Source: Silvanigrella aquatica (GTDB lineage Bacteria; Bdellovibrionota_B; Oligoflexia; Silvanigrellales; Silvanigrellaceae). From it: 64,000 nucleotides of DNA. Each line of letters begins with the position of its first letter. Position 1 is the first letter of the stretch. The DNA is taken from the NCBI RefSeq assembly GCF_001907975.1, contig NZ_CP017834.1, forward strand, positions 2,501,523 to 2,565,522, read 5' to 3'. A program made the position numbers and the translations under genes. Positions 1-7,694 of the stretch are shown one piece after another. Under the pieces are notes generated by a model. That model searched no databases. It was not told where the DNA came from and saw only the letters and a list, made by a program, of their open reading frames with translations.

Positions 1-58
1 TGATTTGTATTGTTAAAAATTTGGAATATGTTTGTACCTCCCGAAATCATGGTGTAAA

Positions 59-77
59 GTGATTCCTTTTAGTGGAC
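59..77 (+). repeat. Left terminal inverted repeat of the IS3 element
   Basis: Reads gtgattccttttagtggac and matches the reverse complement of 1261-1280 (gtgatccccgaaaagtggac) with a one-base length difference and a few mismatches in the middle. Confidence 0.7.
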
Positions 78-119
78 AATATGCTATGAACTTAGGCGTT
101 CATATAGAAGGGTTGTCCC

Positions 120-407
120 ATGGTAAAGAAGAAATCAGTTAAAAGTCAATATTCTCTTGAGTTTAAAAACCAAGTCCTTGAAGTCTTAGAAAATAGCCCT
201 AAAAGCATGGCTCAGATAGCTAGGGAGTTTGAGGTTTCCTACCCCACTCTGAATAGCTGGAAGCGTTCTATTGGCGAAAAGGAAAATTCAAATATAAAGA
301 AAAACTCTGACGAATTGAAAAAGCTAAAGCGAGAATACGAGCTTTTAAAAAAGGAAAATGAAATCCTAAAAAAGGCGGCAAGCTTCTTTGCAAAGCAACT
401 CGATTAA
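120..407 (+). CDS. IS3-family transposase OrfA (helix-turn-helix)
   Basis: A 95-residue protein of the usual OrfA size. Its N-terminal half has a helix-turn-helix pattern (SMAQIAREFEVSYPTLNSW, about residues 28-46) that should bind the element ends. The C-terminal part, roughly residues 60-88, is a Lys/Glu/Leu-rich heptad stretch expected to be a leucine-zipper dimerisation segment. The start at 120 follows a gaaggg Shine-Dalgarno-like stretch. It overlaps the -1-frame extension of orfB. OrfA alone normally regulates transposition, and the OrfAB frameshift product is the active transposase; that is family knowledge. Confidence 0.92.
   Translation: MVKKKSVKSQYSLEFKNQVLEVLENSPKSMAQIAREFEVSYPTLNSWKRSIGEKENSNIKKNSDELKKLKREYELLKKENEILKKAASFFAKQLD
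368..374 (+). other. Programmed -1 frameshift slippery site (A AAA AAG)
   Basis: The heptamer AAAAAAG lies in orfA with phasing A-AAA-AAG, the classical slippery arrangement in IS3-family elements. I traced the -1 frame from this point: it is open through the orfA stop region and joins the orfB frame without a stop. This supports production of an OrfAB fusion. Confidence 0.75.
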
Positions 408-421
408 AATACGAGTTTATA

Positions 422-1258
422 TTGCTAGAGAAGCTTAATTATCCTATTCTTTTACTTTGCAAAGTAATGTGCGTTTCTAAAAGTGGATTTTATAAATGGC
501 TTGAGTGTAAAGATAAAAATCATCAATTTGAGTTTAGCCTTGAAGAAGAAATAAAAAAAATACATACTTCTTCAAGGGGTACATATGGAAGACGGCGAAT
601 TTTATCAACACTTAAAAAGTCATTTATTAAAGTTGGAAAAAAACGAATATCCAAGATTATGAAGAAACTAAATCTGAATGGGGTCGGCAAACCTAAATTT
701 AAAACAACAACAAAGGTTGATAGGCAAGCGATACATTTTCCGAATTTAATTTCAGGGGATTTTACTTCCTATAAGCCCAACGAACTTTGGACCAGCGATA
801 TTACTTATATTCCAACGAAAGAGGGCTGGGTTTATTTGTGCATAATATTGGATACTTTTTCAAGAGCAATAATTGGTTGGAGCATGCAAGATAATCTAAA
901 AAGAGAAATTGTTTTGAATTCACTAAACATGGCATACAAAAAAAGATCTCATTTTCCAAATGGAATAATTTTTCATAGTGACAAAGGATCACAATATTCA
1001 AGTAAAGAAGTTAGAAAATATTTAAAATTAAATCATTTTCATCAAAGCATGAGCAATAGCTGCTATGAGAATTCTATTACAGAAACATTTTTTTCCACTC
1101 TAAAAAAAGAATTGGTACATCGATGCAATTTTCTTACTAGAAAAGAAGCAAAATCTTCGATTATAGAATATATTGAGGTGTTTTATAATCGAATTCGTGC
1201 GCACTCTGCCCTTGATTATCTTGCACCATTAGAGTATGAAAAAAATTATGAAATTTAA
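422..1258 (+). CDS. IS3-family transposase OrfB (DDE integrase core)
   Basis: A 278-residue rve-type integrase catalytic protein of usual OrfB length. Visible landmarks are the HTH_21-like RGTYGRRRI motif near residues 52-60, the first catalytic Asp in WTSDITYI (about residue 125), the second Asp in FHSDKGSQYSS (about 187), and the catalytic Glu in NSITETFFSTLKKE (about 221-223). The conserved C-terminal FYNR...LAPLEYE motif follows. All three DDE residues are present. The listed TTG at 422 is probably not a true start; the protein is most likely made as a -1 fusion with OrfA from the slippery site at 368-374. The stop sits just before the right inverted repeat. Confidence 0.93.
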   Translation: MLEKLNYPILLLCKVMCVSKSGFYKWLECKDKNHQFEFSLEEEIKKIHTSSRGTYGRRRILSTLKKSFIKVGKKRISKIMKKLNLNGVGKPKFKTTTKVDRQAIHFPNLISGDFTSYKPNELWTSDITYIPTKEGWVYLCIILDTFSRAIIGWSMQDNLKREIVLNSLNMAYKKRSHFPNGIIFHSDKGSQYSSKEVRKYLKLNHFHQSMSNSCYENSITETFFSTLKKELVHRCNFLTRKEAKSSIIEYIEVFYNRIRAHSALDYLAPLEYEKNYEI

Positions 1259-1260
1259 CC

Positions 1261-1280
1261 GTCCACTTTTCGGGGATCAC
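1261..1280 (-). repeat. Right terminal inverted repeat of the IS3 element
   Basis: Begins directly after the orfB stop codon with gtccacttttcgggg. It is the partner of the left repeat at 59-77. Confidence 0.7.
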
Positions 1281-1283
1281 ACC

Positions 1284-1521
1284 AGTGCCATCTATGATAA
1301 ACCATTTGTCACTCCAATTTTTATACTTAATTTTCTCTGCAAAATTATTAAAATCAAATATATCTAAAGATGCTAAAATTCACATATAAAGCATTATTTT
1401 CCTGTGGTTCAAAAAACATAAATTTTTTCCAAATATCAATACTTTCATTTTGTAATGATAAATTTAAATTATTATTATAATTCTCAAGATAATTTGTATT
1501 GAATAAACCTATTTCATCCAT
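1284..1521 (-). pseudogene. Broken small reading frame truncated by the IS3 element
   Basis: On the minus strand a 55-residue frame starts at ATG 1521 after a gaaggg-like ribosome-binding site and ends at 1354 (MDEIGLFN...). From about 1384 towards the IS, a second frame stays open to the IS border (LDIFDFNNFAEKIKYKNWSDK...). The two frames overlap on the same nucleotides and read as one continuous protein-like sequence if one base is restored. I infer a gene first interrupted by IS insertion and then frameshifted, or the reverse. The family is not recognised. Downstream sequence left of the IS (1-58) is too short to identify the rest. Confidence 0.4.
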
Positions 1522-1845
1522 AAAATTATACCCTTCGGCTATTTCAAATATTGGTTAGATATTATAAATATTTATAATGAAAAGATAATTATTTTTTAAA
1601 ATATAATTTACTCTCACATTACAACACTTATAATAATCTCATGTAAATTTGAGAATTTATGCTACATCAATTCTTAATACTATTGGGAAGTATTAATTTT
1701 ATTATGCAGACTCTATAAAGAAAGATTAGAATTCAAAAAATCATATGTCAAAAAATATGTTTGAGAAAGTATTACCTATTTTCGACTTGATTCTCATATT
1801 ATGTTATTTACTAATTAATTGAATAAAAAAAGGAGAATATTATAT
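1522..1845. other. AT-rich intergenic region, nothing recognised
   Basis: Very AT-rich spacer between the broken frame and the SRPBCC gene. It has stops in all frames and no clear hairpin with a T-run. A ribosome-binding site (aggag, 1831-1835) for the downstream gene lies at its end. Confidence 0.5.
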
Positions 1846-2382
1846 ATGATTCGCAAAATATTTTTGTTAATTTTTATCCTCATTACTATATTTTTAAGTT
1901 ACGTTTCAATGCAGCCTTCAAATTTTAAAATTGTTCGTGAATTAAAAATCAATGCACCACCTGAAACAGTATTTAATTATGTAAATGATCTGCGCAAGTT
2001 TACAGAATGGAATCCTTGGTCAAAAATCGACCCCCAAGCAAAACAAATATTTAAAGGACCCATATCAGGTAAAGGAGCCAGTTATAGCTGGGAAGGTAAC
2101 AATGACGTGGGCACAGGAAGTATGACCATAATCGAAACCCAGCCATATGCTTTTATAAAAATCCAACTTGATATGATAAAACCCTTTTCAGACACAAATA
2201 ATGTTGAATTTTCATTTAAAGCAGATGGAAATGCAACAAATATTTCATGGACAATAAAAGGAAAAGCCAATTTTATCTCTAAATTATTTTGCGTTTTCAT
2301 TGATAGAGATAAAATTATTGGAAGTGAGTTTGAAAAAGGTCTGCAAAACCTTAAAAAATTAGCAGAAAATATAAAAAAATAA
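1846..2382 (+). CDS. SRPBCC-family membrane-anchored protein
   Basis: A 178-residue protein with an N-terminal hydrophobic segment (about residues 4-24) followed by a START/polyketide-cyclase-like fold. The typical signature is INAPPETVFNYVNDLRKFTEWNPW, broken here as INAPPETVFNYV then DLRKFTEWNPW. Family members form a hydrophobic ligand pocket, but the ligand cannot be predicted. The ATG at 1846 was chosen over an upstream TTG at 1819 because aggag at 1831-1835 is ideally spaced for it. It converges with the next gene, whose stop is only 3 nt away on the other strand. Function beyond the fold is unknown. Confidence 0.75.
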   Translation: MIRKIFLLIFILITIFLSYVSMQPSNFKIVRELKINAPPETVFNYVNDLRKFTEWNPWSKIDPQAKQIFKGPISGKGASYSWEGNNDVGTGSMTIIETQPYAFIKIQLDMIKPFSDTNNVEFSFKADGNATNISWTIKGKANFISKLFCVFIDRDKIIGSEFEKGLQNLKKLAENIKK

Positions 2383-2385
2383 TCT

Positions 2386-3057
2386 TTAGATTTTATCAAA
2401 TTCTTCTATGAAATCTAATATTGCTAAGGAACATTCTTCTTCTGTGATGGCTCCTCTATCTGGCAATGATTTTATATAAACAAGCCTGTTTAAGTGCGAT
2501 TTAGACTTGGTAATACGGTACGATTTATAGGTATTATTTTGCTCCACTAAATCCTTAGCATATTTTTCTAATTCTTCTATAAGTTTTAAATAATCTGTCA
2601 AACCATATTTCTCATACTCATTGATAAATGAAATAGCTAAAGTAATAATTCCTGCTTCCACACCCTGTTTGGATTTCCCAAAAATAGCATGCACCGAAGC
2701 TCCGGCAGATTCCTCACCTTCCAGCTTTCCAGCTTCTTCCGATTTGTCATTTGGAGGGGGAGTATGGGTCGGATTTTCTTCTTTGGATTCAGGTTTGACC
2801 TCAGAAGAGGAGGACAATTCTGCTGACGCTTCTGCTGACGCTTCTGCTGTTACCTCTAACTGGGGTTCCTGCTGAGGATCAGGCACTACTACAGGCTTTT
2901 CTTCCACTACTACAGGCTTTTCTTCTGCAAATGACGTTTGCTCAGACTCTGAGTTCTTATCCACAGAATTAGGCATCACCTGAGAGGCGTCAGATGCCTC
3001 AGTATCTTCAGCAGGTGTTGGTAAATTCTGTGGTTTTTCAGGATCAGAAGAACTCAT
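2386..3057 (-). CDS. Hypothetical acidic protein with low-complexity N-terminus
   Basis: A 223-residue protein with no signal peptide or membrane segment. Residues 1 to about 120 are a Pro/Glu/Ser/Ala-rich, presumably disordered region. It contains a direct VVVEEKP duplication and an ASAE repeat, both visible as exact DNA repeats. The C-terminal 100 residues look folded and helical (VEAGIITLAISFINEYEKYG, then YLKLIEELEKYAKDLVEQ). The start follows an aaagga ribosome-binding site. The family is not recognised. Disordered acidic N-termini attached to a small helical domain occur in secreted or adaptor proteins, but no function can be assigned. Confidence 0.6.
   Translation of the reverse strand: MSSSDPEKPQNLPTPAEDTEASDASQVMPNSVDKNSESEQTSFAEEKPVVVEEKPVVVPDPQQEPQLEVTAEASAEASAELSSSSEVKPESKEENPTHTPPPNDKSEEAGKLEGEESAGASVHAIFGKSKQGVEAGIITLAISFINEYEKYGLTDYLKLIEELEKYAKDLVEQNNTYKSYRITKSKSHLNRLVYIKSLPDRGAITEEECSLAILDFIEEFDKI
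2822..2845. repeat. Two tandem 12-bp repeats inside the acidic hypothetical protein
   Basis: Unit gctgacgcttct occurs twice in a row and encodes the EASA-type repeat on the minus strand. This is a likely slippage site that varies between strains. Confidence 0.8.
2884..2925. repeat. Two tandem 21-bp repeats inside the acidic hypothetical protein
   Basis: Two exact copies of a 21-bp unit (starting cactactacaggc) at 2884-2904 and 2905-2925. They encode the duplicated VEEKPVV on the minus strand. Confidence 0.85.
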
Positions 3058-3370
3058 AAAATCCTTTTTTCAACTAAATTATTTCGACTAAAAATTGCAA
3101 AACCAAGACAAATCAGCACAAAGCCACGTACAGGTTATATATCGGATTGTTATTTATAAATCGTGAATAAGTATATTTTTACTCAATTAAATCAATGCAT
3201 TAAAAGATTAAAAAAGAGTGTTTTTTATTCTCTAAGACATTTCTTATACAAAGTAACAGCTTAGCTATTTTAAAATAAATAACCTAATTTGATCAATTCA
3301 GCTTTCATGCTATGATTTCATTATAGCTCTTATTTAAAAATAATTTCTAATAATATAATAGGAAATATTT
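3058..3370. other. AT-rich divergent intergenic region
   Basis: Spacer between the divergently transcribed acidic protein and the DUF4188 gene. No RNA gene or convincing promoter pair was recognised. Ribosome-binding sites for both genes lie at its edges. Confidence 0.4.
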
Positions 3371-3847
3371 ATGGCAATAAATAAAGGAAAATTCACAGCA
3401 AAAATAGAAGGTGATTTTGTTATTTTTTTAATTGGTATGAGAATCAATAATTTTCTTAAATTTCACAAATGGATGCCCATAGCTTCTCAAATGCCAAAAA
3501 TGATCAATGAATTATATAAAAATCCGGATTTTGGATTTTTGCATCATGAAATATGGATTGGTGGTTTTTTTTCTAAAGTTATGGTTGTTCAATATTGGCA
3601 ATCATTAGATCAACTCATTAGCTATGCAAATAATAAAAATGCGCAGCATCTTCCTGCATGGGCATCATTTCATAAAAAAATAACTGATCACTCTGTTGGA
3701 ATATGGCATGAAACATATCTAATTAAAGAGGGAAACTATGAAACAATTTATCATAACATGCCCACTTTTGGCTTAGGGAAAGCGGGACAATTAGAGGCTA
3801 TTCAAAACAAAACACTTTCTGCAAAATTACGTCTGGGATTAAAATAA
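3371..3847 (+). CDS. DUF4188 domain-containing protein
   Basis: A 158-residue cytosolic protein matching DUF4188 over nearly its full length. Landmarks are IGMRINNFLKFHKW near residues 21-34, the WQSLDQLISYA segment around residues 76-86, the HLPAW motif, and the terminal YETIYHNMP motif. The domain resembles dimeric alpha-beta barrel (ABM-like) proteins. Relatives are loosely annotated as heme-binding or phenylacetaldoxime-dehydratase-like, but no reaction is established. A ggaaat ribosome-binding site precedes the ATG. It is convergent with the downstream lipoprotein gene and has its own spacer, so it is probably monocistronic. Confidence 0.8.
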   Translation: MAINKGKFTAKIEGDFVIFLIGMRINNFLKFHKWMPIASQMPKMINELYKNPDFGFLHHEIWIGGFFSKVMVVQYWQSLDQLISYANNKNAQHLPAWASFHKKITDHSVGIWHETYLIKEGNYETIYHNMPTFGLGKAGQLEAIQNKTLSAKLRLGLK

Positions 3848-3871
3848 TTTATAGAAAGAATTCATTCAATT

Positions 3872-5011
3872 TCATGAATCAAATAAAAGTATATAACCAT
3901 TTTTTTCAATATCATTCCACATTTGTTTTTGATCTTCACTTGTCATTATTTCACTAACATGAGCATCATCATGTCGATACCATTTTCCACCGTCATTAAT
4001 GTAGACATAATAATGACCAGCAGCTGAAGTACCATTATGAATAATGACACCTTGTAAATAATAATTTACTTCTCTATAAGTTTTTTCGTGATTATTTATC
4101 AAATGAAAATAAATTGCTAAATTATTTGGAATTTTAATTTTATCTTCAATTTTATTATTGAATTGCCCATCAAAATAAAATCGCTTCAAAGTTATAAAAA
4201 GTTTTTTTGGATAATTATTAATATCACTTAAAGTAAGATATGTTCTCTTTATCTCATTATGCTTGGTTTTTGTATTTTCATCTAAAACATCTTCAACTTC
4301 TTCTGTCAAATTTGATTTCATCAATTCATCAAGTGATTTATCATTATCATTTAAATTTAATGAATAAAATATATTACTCGAAAAATGACCTGTGTTTAAA
4401 GATTCTGTATTTAAAGGTTTTTTAACACCATTTTTTAATAAAATTTGAGAAGACACCATAAATGAATTTTGAATTGAGTTTAACTCAATATAGTCTGCCA
4501 ATAATTTGAAATATTCATCCGCATCCATTTGATCAGATCTTATTTTCATACCTGAAATTGTTTCAGATCCTGTCGCATTACGTTGCTCAAGAGAAAATTC
4601 ATTAAATACTAAATTCAGTTTATTTTTAAATCCTGGATCAGAATTTTGCGAGAAATTATTATTTAAAACAGCATCAAAATTTATGTCTAAAGAATTCATG
4701 AAACCATAAAATTCTTTCTGCAAAAGCGTTTTTTGGGGAATGGCAGAGACTTTATCTCCGTTTCTTAAATAGGACCAAATTAATTTGTGCACCGAATTTG
4801 CAAAACAAGTATTTCCCAAATTTGTGGTTCCAAGCGCTTGTGACAAGAAATTCGCTTGGTTTTTAAATGCACTTAAACCATTTGAATTACTTGGAGTATT
4901 TTGTGCTGGAGATTTTCCTGAACTGCCTAATGAACTTTGTCCCGAATTATCGCAAGAAGCAATCATAAAAGCTAACAAAAACAAGAGAATTACAGATAAT
5001 TTTTTTATCAT
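3872..5011 (-). CDS. Ubiquitin-specific protease (USP/C19)-like lipoprotein
   Basis: A 379-residue predicted outer-surface or secreted lipoprotein. A signal peptide ends in the lipobox IASC (Cys20), followed by a Ser/Asn/Gly-rich linker (about 21-55). The rest matches the eukaryotic USP fold end to end. The Cys box is NLGNTCFANS with catalytic Cys69 and oxyanion Asn64. A mid-domain KKLFITLKRFYFDG motif follows. The His box is GTSAAGHYYVYI with His333, and WYRHDDAHVS carries Asp348 at the third triad position. The C-terminal GYILLF strand completes the family signature. The domain is short for a USP, with a minimal fingers region. It should cleave ubiquitin or a ubiquitin-like protein, which bacteria lack, so a host target is inferred. 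Probable acquisition from a eukaryote. Confidence 0.88.
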   Translation of the reverse strand: MIKKLSVILLFLLAFMIASCDNSGQSSLGSSGKSPAQNTPSNSNGLSAFKNQANFLSQALGTTNLGNTCFANSVHKLIWSYLRNGDKVSAIPQKTLLQKEFYGFMNSLDINFDAVLNNNFSQNSDPGFKNKLNLVFNEFSLEQRNATGSETISGMKIRSDQMDADEYFKLLADYIELNSIQNSFMVSSQILLKNGVKKPLNTESLNTGHFSSNIFYSLNLNDNDKSLDELMKSNLTEEVEDVLDENTKTKHNEIKRTYLTLSDINNYPKKLFITLKRFYFDGQFNNKIEDKIKIPNNLAIYFHLINNHEKTYREVNYYLQGVIIHNGTSAAGHYYVYINDGGKWYRHDDAHVSEIMTSEDQKQMWNDIEKNGYILLFDS

Positions 5012-5309
5012 ATATATATTTTCCAGGTATTTTAAAGAAAAAAAAGATAATTACATTCTCATACAATTAAAATCTTTAATTTGTTATTATACTTTATCAA
5101 ATTAAACAAGCATTTTATAACAATAAAAAACACTTAATAAAAAATAGTCAATAATATCAACAATAAAATCTCGAAATAAATTTTTTCCCCTTATTTTAAT
5201 ATAAAAATATCAAATACTTATGACTAGATAAAAATCACAGTCATGACAAGATCACCCGCTTATGATATCTATTAAATGTTATTTAAACAACTTAAAAAAA
5301 GGAAAAACT
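5012..5309. other. AT-rich divergent intergenic region
   Basis: Spacer between the divergent USP-like gene and the NTF2-like gene, with long A/T tracts. No RNA gene or hairpin terminator was recognised. Promoters for both genes should lie here, but no convincing -35/-10 pair stands out. Confidence 0.4.
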
Positions 5310-5669
5310 ATGACAGAAAACCTGAAACTTATAGAGCATATTAAAGGCTTAGAAGAAAGATTATTACAGCCCTTCGTAAGATGCTCAAAAAAAGAATTAG
5401 AGACACTTCTCGCAGAAGAATTCATAGAATATGCAAGCTCAGGTCACATTTTTAATAAATTAGAAATTATAAATGCACTTTTAGAAGAAGTTGAAGTCCA
5501 TTATAAGCTAGAAAAATTCAATATTAATAAGATGTCTGAAGAGATTATTTTAGCAAATTATGTTGCGGTTAAAAATGATAAATTTTACTCGCTACGAACT
5601 TCAATTTGGAAATATATAAATGACAAGTGGCAAATTATTTTTCATCAAGGGACAAATTGTTCACGGTAA
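5310..5669 (+). CDS. NTF2-like / DUF4440 family protein
   Basis: A 119-residue single-domain protein with the NTF2-like pattern. It has an N-terminal helix (LIEHIKGLEERLL), the LLAEEFIEYASSG strand-turn, the central NKLEIINALLEE helix, and a final WKYINDKWQIIFHQGT beta-hairpin. This is the usual ending of DUF4440 (SnoaL-like) proteins. It is cytosolic with no signal peptide. The ATG at 5310 was preferred over one at 5262 because aaaaaagg sits about 7 nt before it. Such proteins bind small ligands or act as small enzymes; the substrate is unknown. Confidence 0.75.
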   Translation: MTENLKLIEHIKGLEERLLQPFVRCSKKELETLLAEEFIEYASSGHIFNKLEIINALLEEVEVHYKLEKFNINKMSEEIILANYVAVKNDKFYSLRTSIWKYINDKWQIIFHQGTNCSR

Positions 5670-5759
5670 AAAGTATGTCATCAATTTGATTCCTTGAAAT
5701 AGAAATGAAAGCATATAAAGTTATTTTATAAATTAATCTTTTGGAAAGGAAGTCTAGCC

Positions 5760-6053
5760 ATGAGGTTTCTCGTCTGCTTTGCATCCATCATAATGATTTC
5801 AGCTTGCGTCACTGTCAAAATGGTCGGATTTGATAAAGAATCAAATACAGTCACATTCCAAGGTGAACAATGGGATTCAAAAGAAGATTTTCAAAAGGAA
5901 GCAGATCAATATTGTGGTAAAAAAGCAACATTAATAAAAATGAATCAAATTACAGAAGGATCTCAAACCACTATAAACAATTCAAATAATGGCACAACAA
6001 ATGCACAGACATCTTCTATAAAAAAATATCAATATATTTTCAAATGTAATTAA
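5760..6053 (+). CDS. Small hypothetical lipoprotein
   Basis: A 97-residue protein with a signal peptide ending in the lipobox ISAC (Cys16), so it is predicted to be lipidated. The mature part has a short conserved-looking segment (NTVTFQGEQWDSKEDF...YCGKKATLIKM) and a C-terminal YQYIFKC ending. Two mature cysteines (in QYCGK and FKCN) could pair. The linker is Asn/Thr-rich. A strong aaaggaag ribosome-binding site precedes the start. No known family is recognised. It lies upstream of another lipoprotein gene in the same direction, with a 63-nt gap. Confidence 0.65.
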   Translation: MRFLVCFASIIMISACVTVKMVGFDKESNTVTFQGEQWDSKEDFQKEADQYCGKKATLIKMNQITEGSQTTINNSNNGTTNAQTSSIKKYQYIFKCN

Positions 6054-6116
6054 AATAATATTTTGTATAAGCTAATGATAAGAATTTTTTAAAGTAATAC
6101 TAATACTGGAGAAAAC

Positions 6117-7199
6117 ATGCCCATCATTATAAGAAATATTTTAATTATTTTTTTTATTCTACCATCTTTTTTTATTTCGTGCGGAAGAAATTTTGATAAT
6201 AAAGAAGGAATTATATCACAAAATAAAAACAAAAACGAAAGTAATTTTGCAAAAATAAAACCTGCTATATCAAAAGATAAAATAATTTTTCCAGATGATA
6301 TAAGCAAATATGAAAAAAAATCGGGAAAAATCGGTGGGCAAAAAGCAAAAGAAGATGTTACTGGAATTTACTCCATTAATCTCAATGGAAAAAATTATAC
6401 ACTTTTATTTAAACAAGGAAGAAATGACGGTGAAAACATTGCAGAATTAATAGCCTCACGATTATATGATGCCTTTTTAGCAGAACACGGAGCTCATGTC
6501 ATCTTAGCAAAAAGACATAATACAATAGTGACTCAAAATTTTGTTACAAATGATTTGCATACCGAAATCTTTATAGGCTCTGTATTTTTTGACGAATTCC
6601 GTGAGATATTTAAAATACTTAATCTTAATGATCGCCCAAAAATTATTCCTAAAGATAAAATGGCAAGTTTTGTTAAGACATTTTATTCTTCCAATTTAGG
6701 TGAAGTGCTTGCAGCCAGCCTCTGGCTTGGAGATTATGATATACACATTGGGAATATTGGTATTGCTAAAGTAGCGAATAAAGCAGATCTCAAATATGGT
6801 TATAAATACGATTTTGTTAAAATAGATCATGGATGGAGTTTTGCTTATTTACAAAACCAAATGAATTATAAAAGTACGCCATGGGGAGTTATTAAAGCTT
6901 TGGCTTTATCGAGACCCACAAGTCATTTCAATGATTATGACATTGAAGATTTTTTAAGAAACAAAAACGGATCTTTTAGAAAAAAAATTGATAATTTGAA
7001 ATATATAAATAAAGATACGATTCGAAGAGTTTTAACTGAATCTTTTAATGAACTCAATAAATATTATAATCCGATAGCATATAAGTCATTTGCCCAATGG
7101 ATTGGATATAGTGAAAATCAAGAAGTAAATTCTGAAAAAATAATAAACTATTTAACAGAAAAACTATACAACAGAGCTCAAAATGGATTGATTGATTAA
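6117..7199 (+). CDS. Lipoprotein with a putative PI-kinase/HipA-like kinase domain
   Basis: A 360-residue protein with a signal peptide and lipobox FISC (Cys22), then a Lys/Asn-rich linker. The body shows an atypical-kinase-like order. A strand with a possible ATP-binding lysine (YTLLFKQG, Lys99) is followed by an Asp/Glu-bearing helix (GENIAELIASRLYDAFL, 105-121). Next comes a candidate catalytic loop LGDYDIHIGNIG (Asp206/Asp208, His210, Asn213), then a metal-binding DFG-like KIDHG (Asp237). The D-x-H-x-x-N then IDhG layout resembles PI3/PI4-kinase and HipA-type folds and some intracellular-pathogen effectors. This is inference from motifs, not an established family match. An ATG after ggagaa is the start. 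Substrate unknown; the lipidation argues for envelope or extracellular action. Confidence 0.55.
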   Translation: MPIIIRNILIIFFILPSFFISCGRNFDNKEGIISQNKNKNESNFAKIKPAISKDKIIFPDDISKYEKKSGKIGGQKAKEDVTGIYSINLNGKNYTLLFKQGRNDGENIAELIASRLYDAFLAEHGAHVILAKRHNTIVTQNFVTNDLHTEIFIGSVFFDEFREIFKILNLNDRPKIIPKDKMASFVKTFYSSNLGEVLAASLWLGDYDIHIGNIGIAKVANKADLKYGYKYDFVKIDHGWSFAYLQNQMNYKSTPWGVIKALALSRPTSHFNDYDIEDFLRNKNGSFRKKIDNLKYINKDTIRRVLTESFNELNKYYNPIAYKSFAQWIGYSENQEVNSEKIINYLTEKLYNRAQNGLID

Positions 7200-7411
7200 A
7201 TAAAATCGTCTTTCATTAAAAAAAATTCCCATAAAATAATTATTTATTCGAATTAATGGCAAAAAACAACTTCATTGTGAAAAATGAGCGGCATACCAAT
7301 TTCCTTTTCCACTTCTTGCTAACTTCTTATAATCTTCTATTCTTAATGATGACTATTTTTATTTTTAAAGTTTGATAGAGTCATAATCAAAAAAACCATA
7401 AAGATATTAGA

Positions 7412-7639
7412 TTGTCATTCGCTTCTGCATACCATAGTAAAAATTTCTCTCCAAAAAATAGAATAGTTATAGAAGACTCTCCTAATGGCATTGCTGCAGC
7501 TAAAAATGCAGGCTGTTTCTGTATTGCGTTGACAAAAACTCGCTCTGTGACTGAATTAAATAAAGCAGATCTTATCGTTCCTGCTGCTGAATTAGAACAT
7601 GCAATAAACCAGATTATTTTAAAGTCACATCTTTCTTAA
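7412..7639 (+). pseudogene. C-terminal fragment of a HAD-superfamily hydrolase
   Basis: The 75-residue frame contains the HAD motif IV region (IVIEDSPNGIAAAKNAGC) and the following CIALTKTRS strand typical of beta-phosphoglucomutase-like HAD-IA proteins. The N-terminal part with the catalytic DxD motif I, the cap and motif II/III is missing, and no in-frame homology was seen upstream. The frame begins at a TTG without a ribosome-binding site. It is therefore a remnant, probably left by a deletion connected with the IS3 relic just downstream. Confidence 0.75.
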
Positions 7640-7694
7640 CTTTTATACATTCAACAAATTTAAAAATTTTAGAACGATCACCATTCAAGTTGTC

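Larger units (their letters stand above)
60..1279 (+). mobile_element. IS3-family insertion sequence (orfA/orfB)
   Basis: The element carries the two overlapping-frame transposase genes of IS3-type elements and is bounded by imperfect inverted repeats. The left end (59-77) and the reverse complement of the right end (1261-1280) share a gtgat-cc core and an agtggac end. Ends were set at the terminal TG/CA. No clear target-site duplication was found, so the borders are good to a few bases only. Both genes look intact, so the copy may be active. It lies in a decayed stretch: a broken minus-strand reading frame abuts its right end. A degraded relic of a related orfB lies near 7.7-7.9 kb. Confidence 0.85.

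Noticed and set aside
2082-2399. Minus-strand ORF inside the SRPBCC gene
   Set aside because: It is antisense to a gene with clear domain homology and has no ribosome-binding site.
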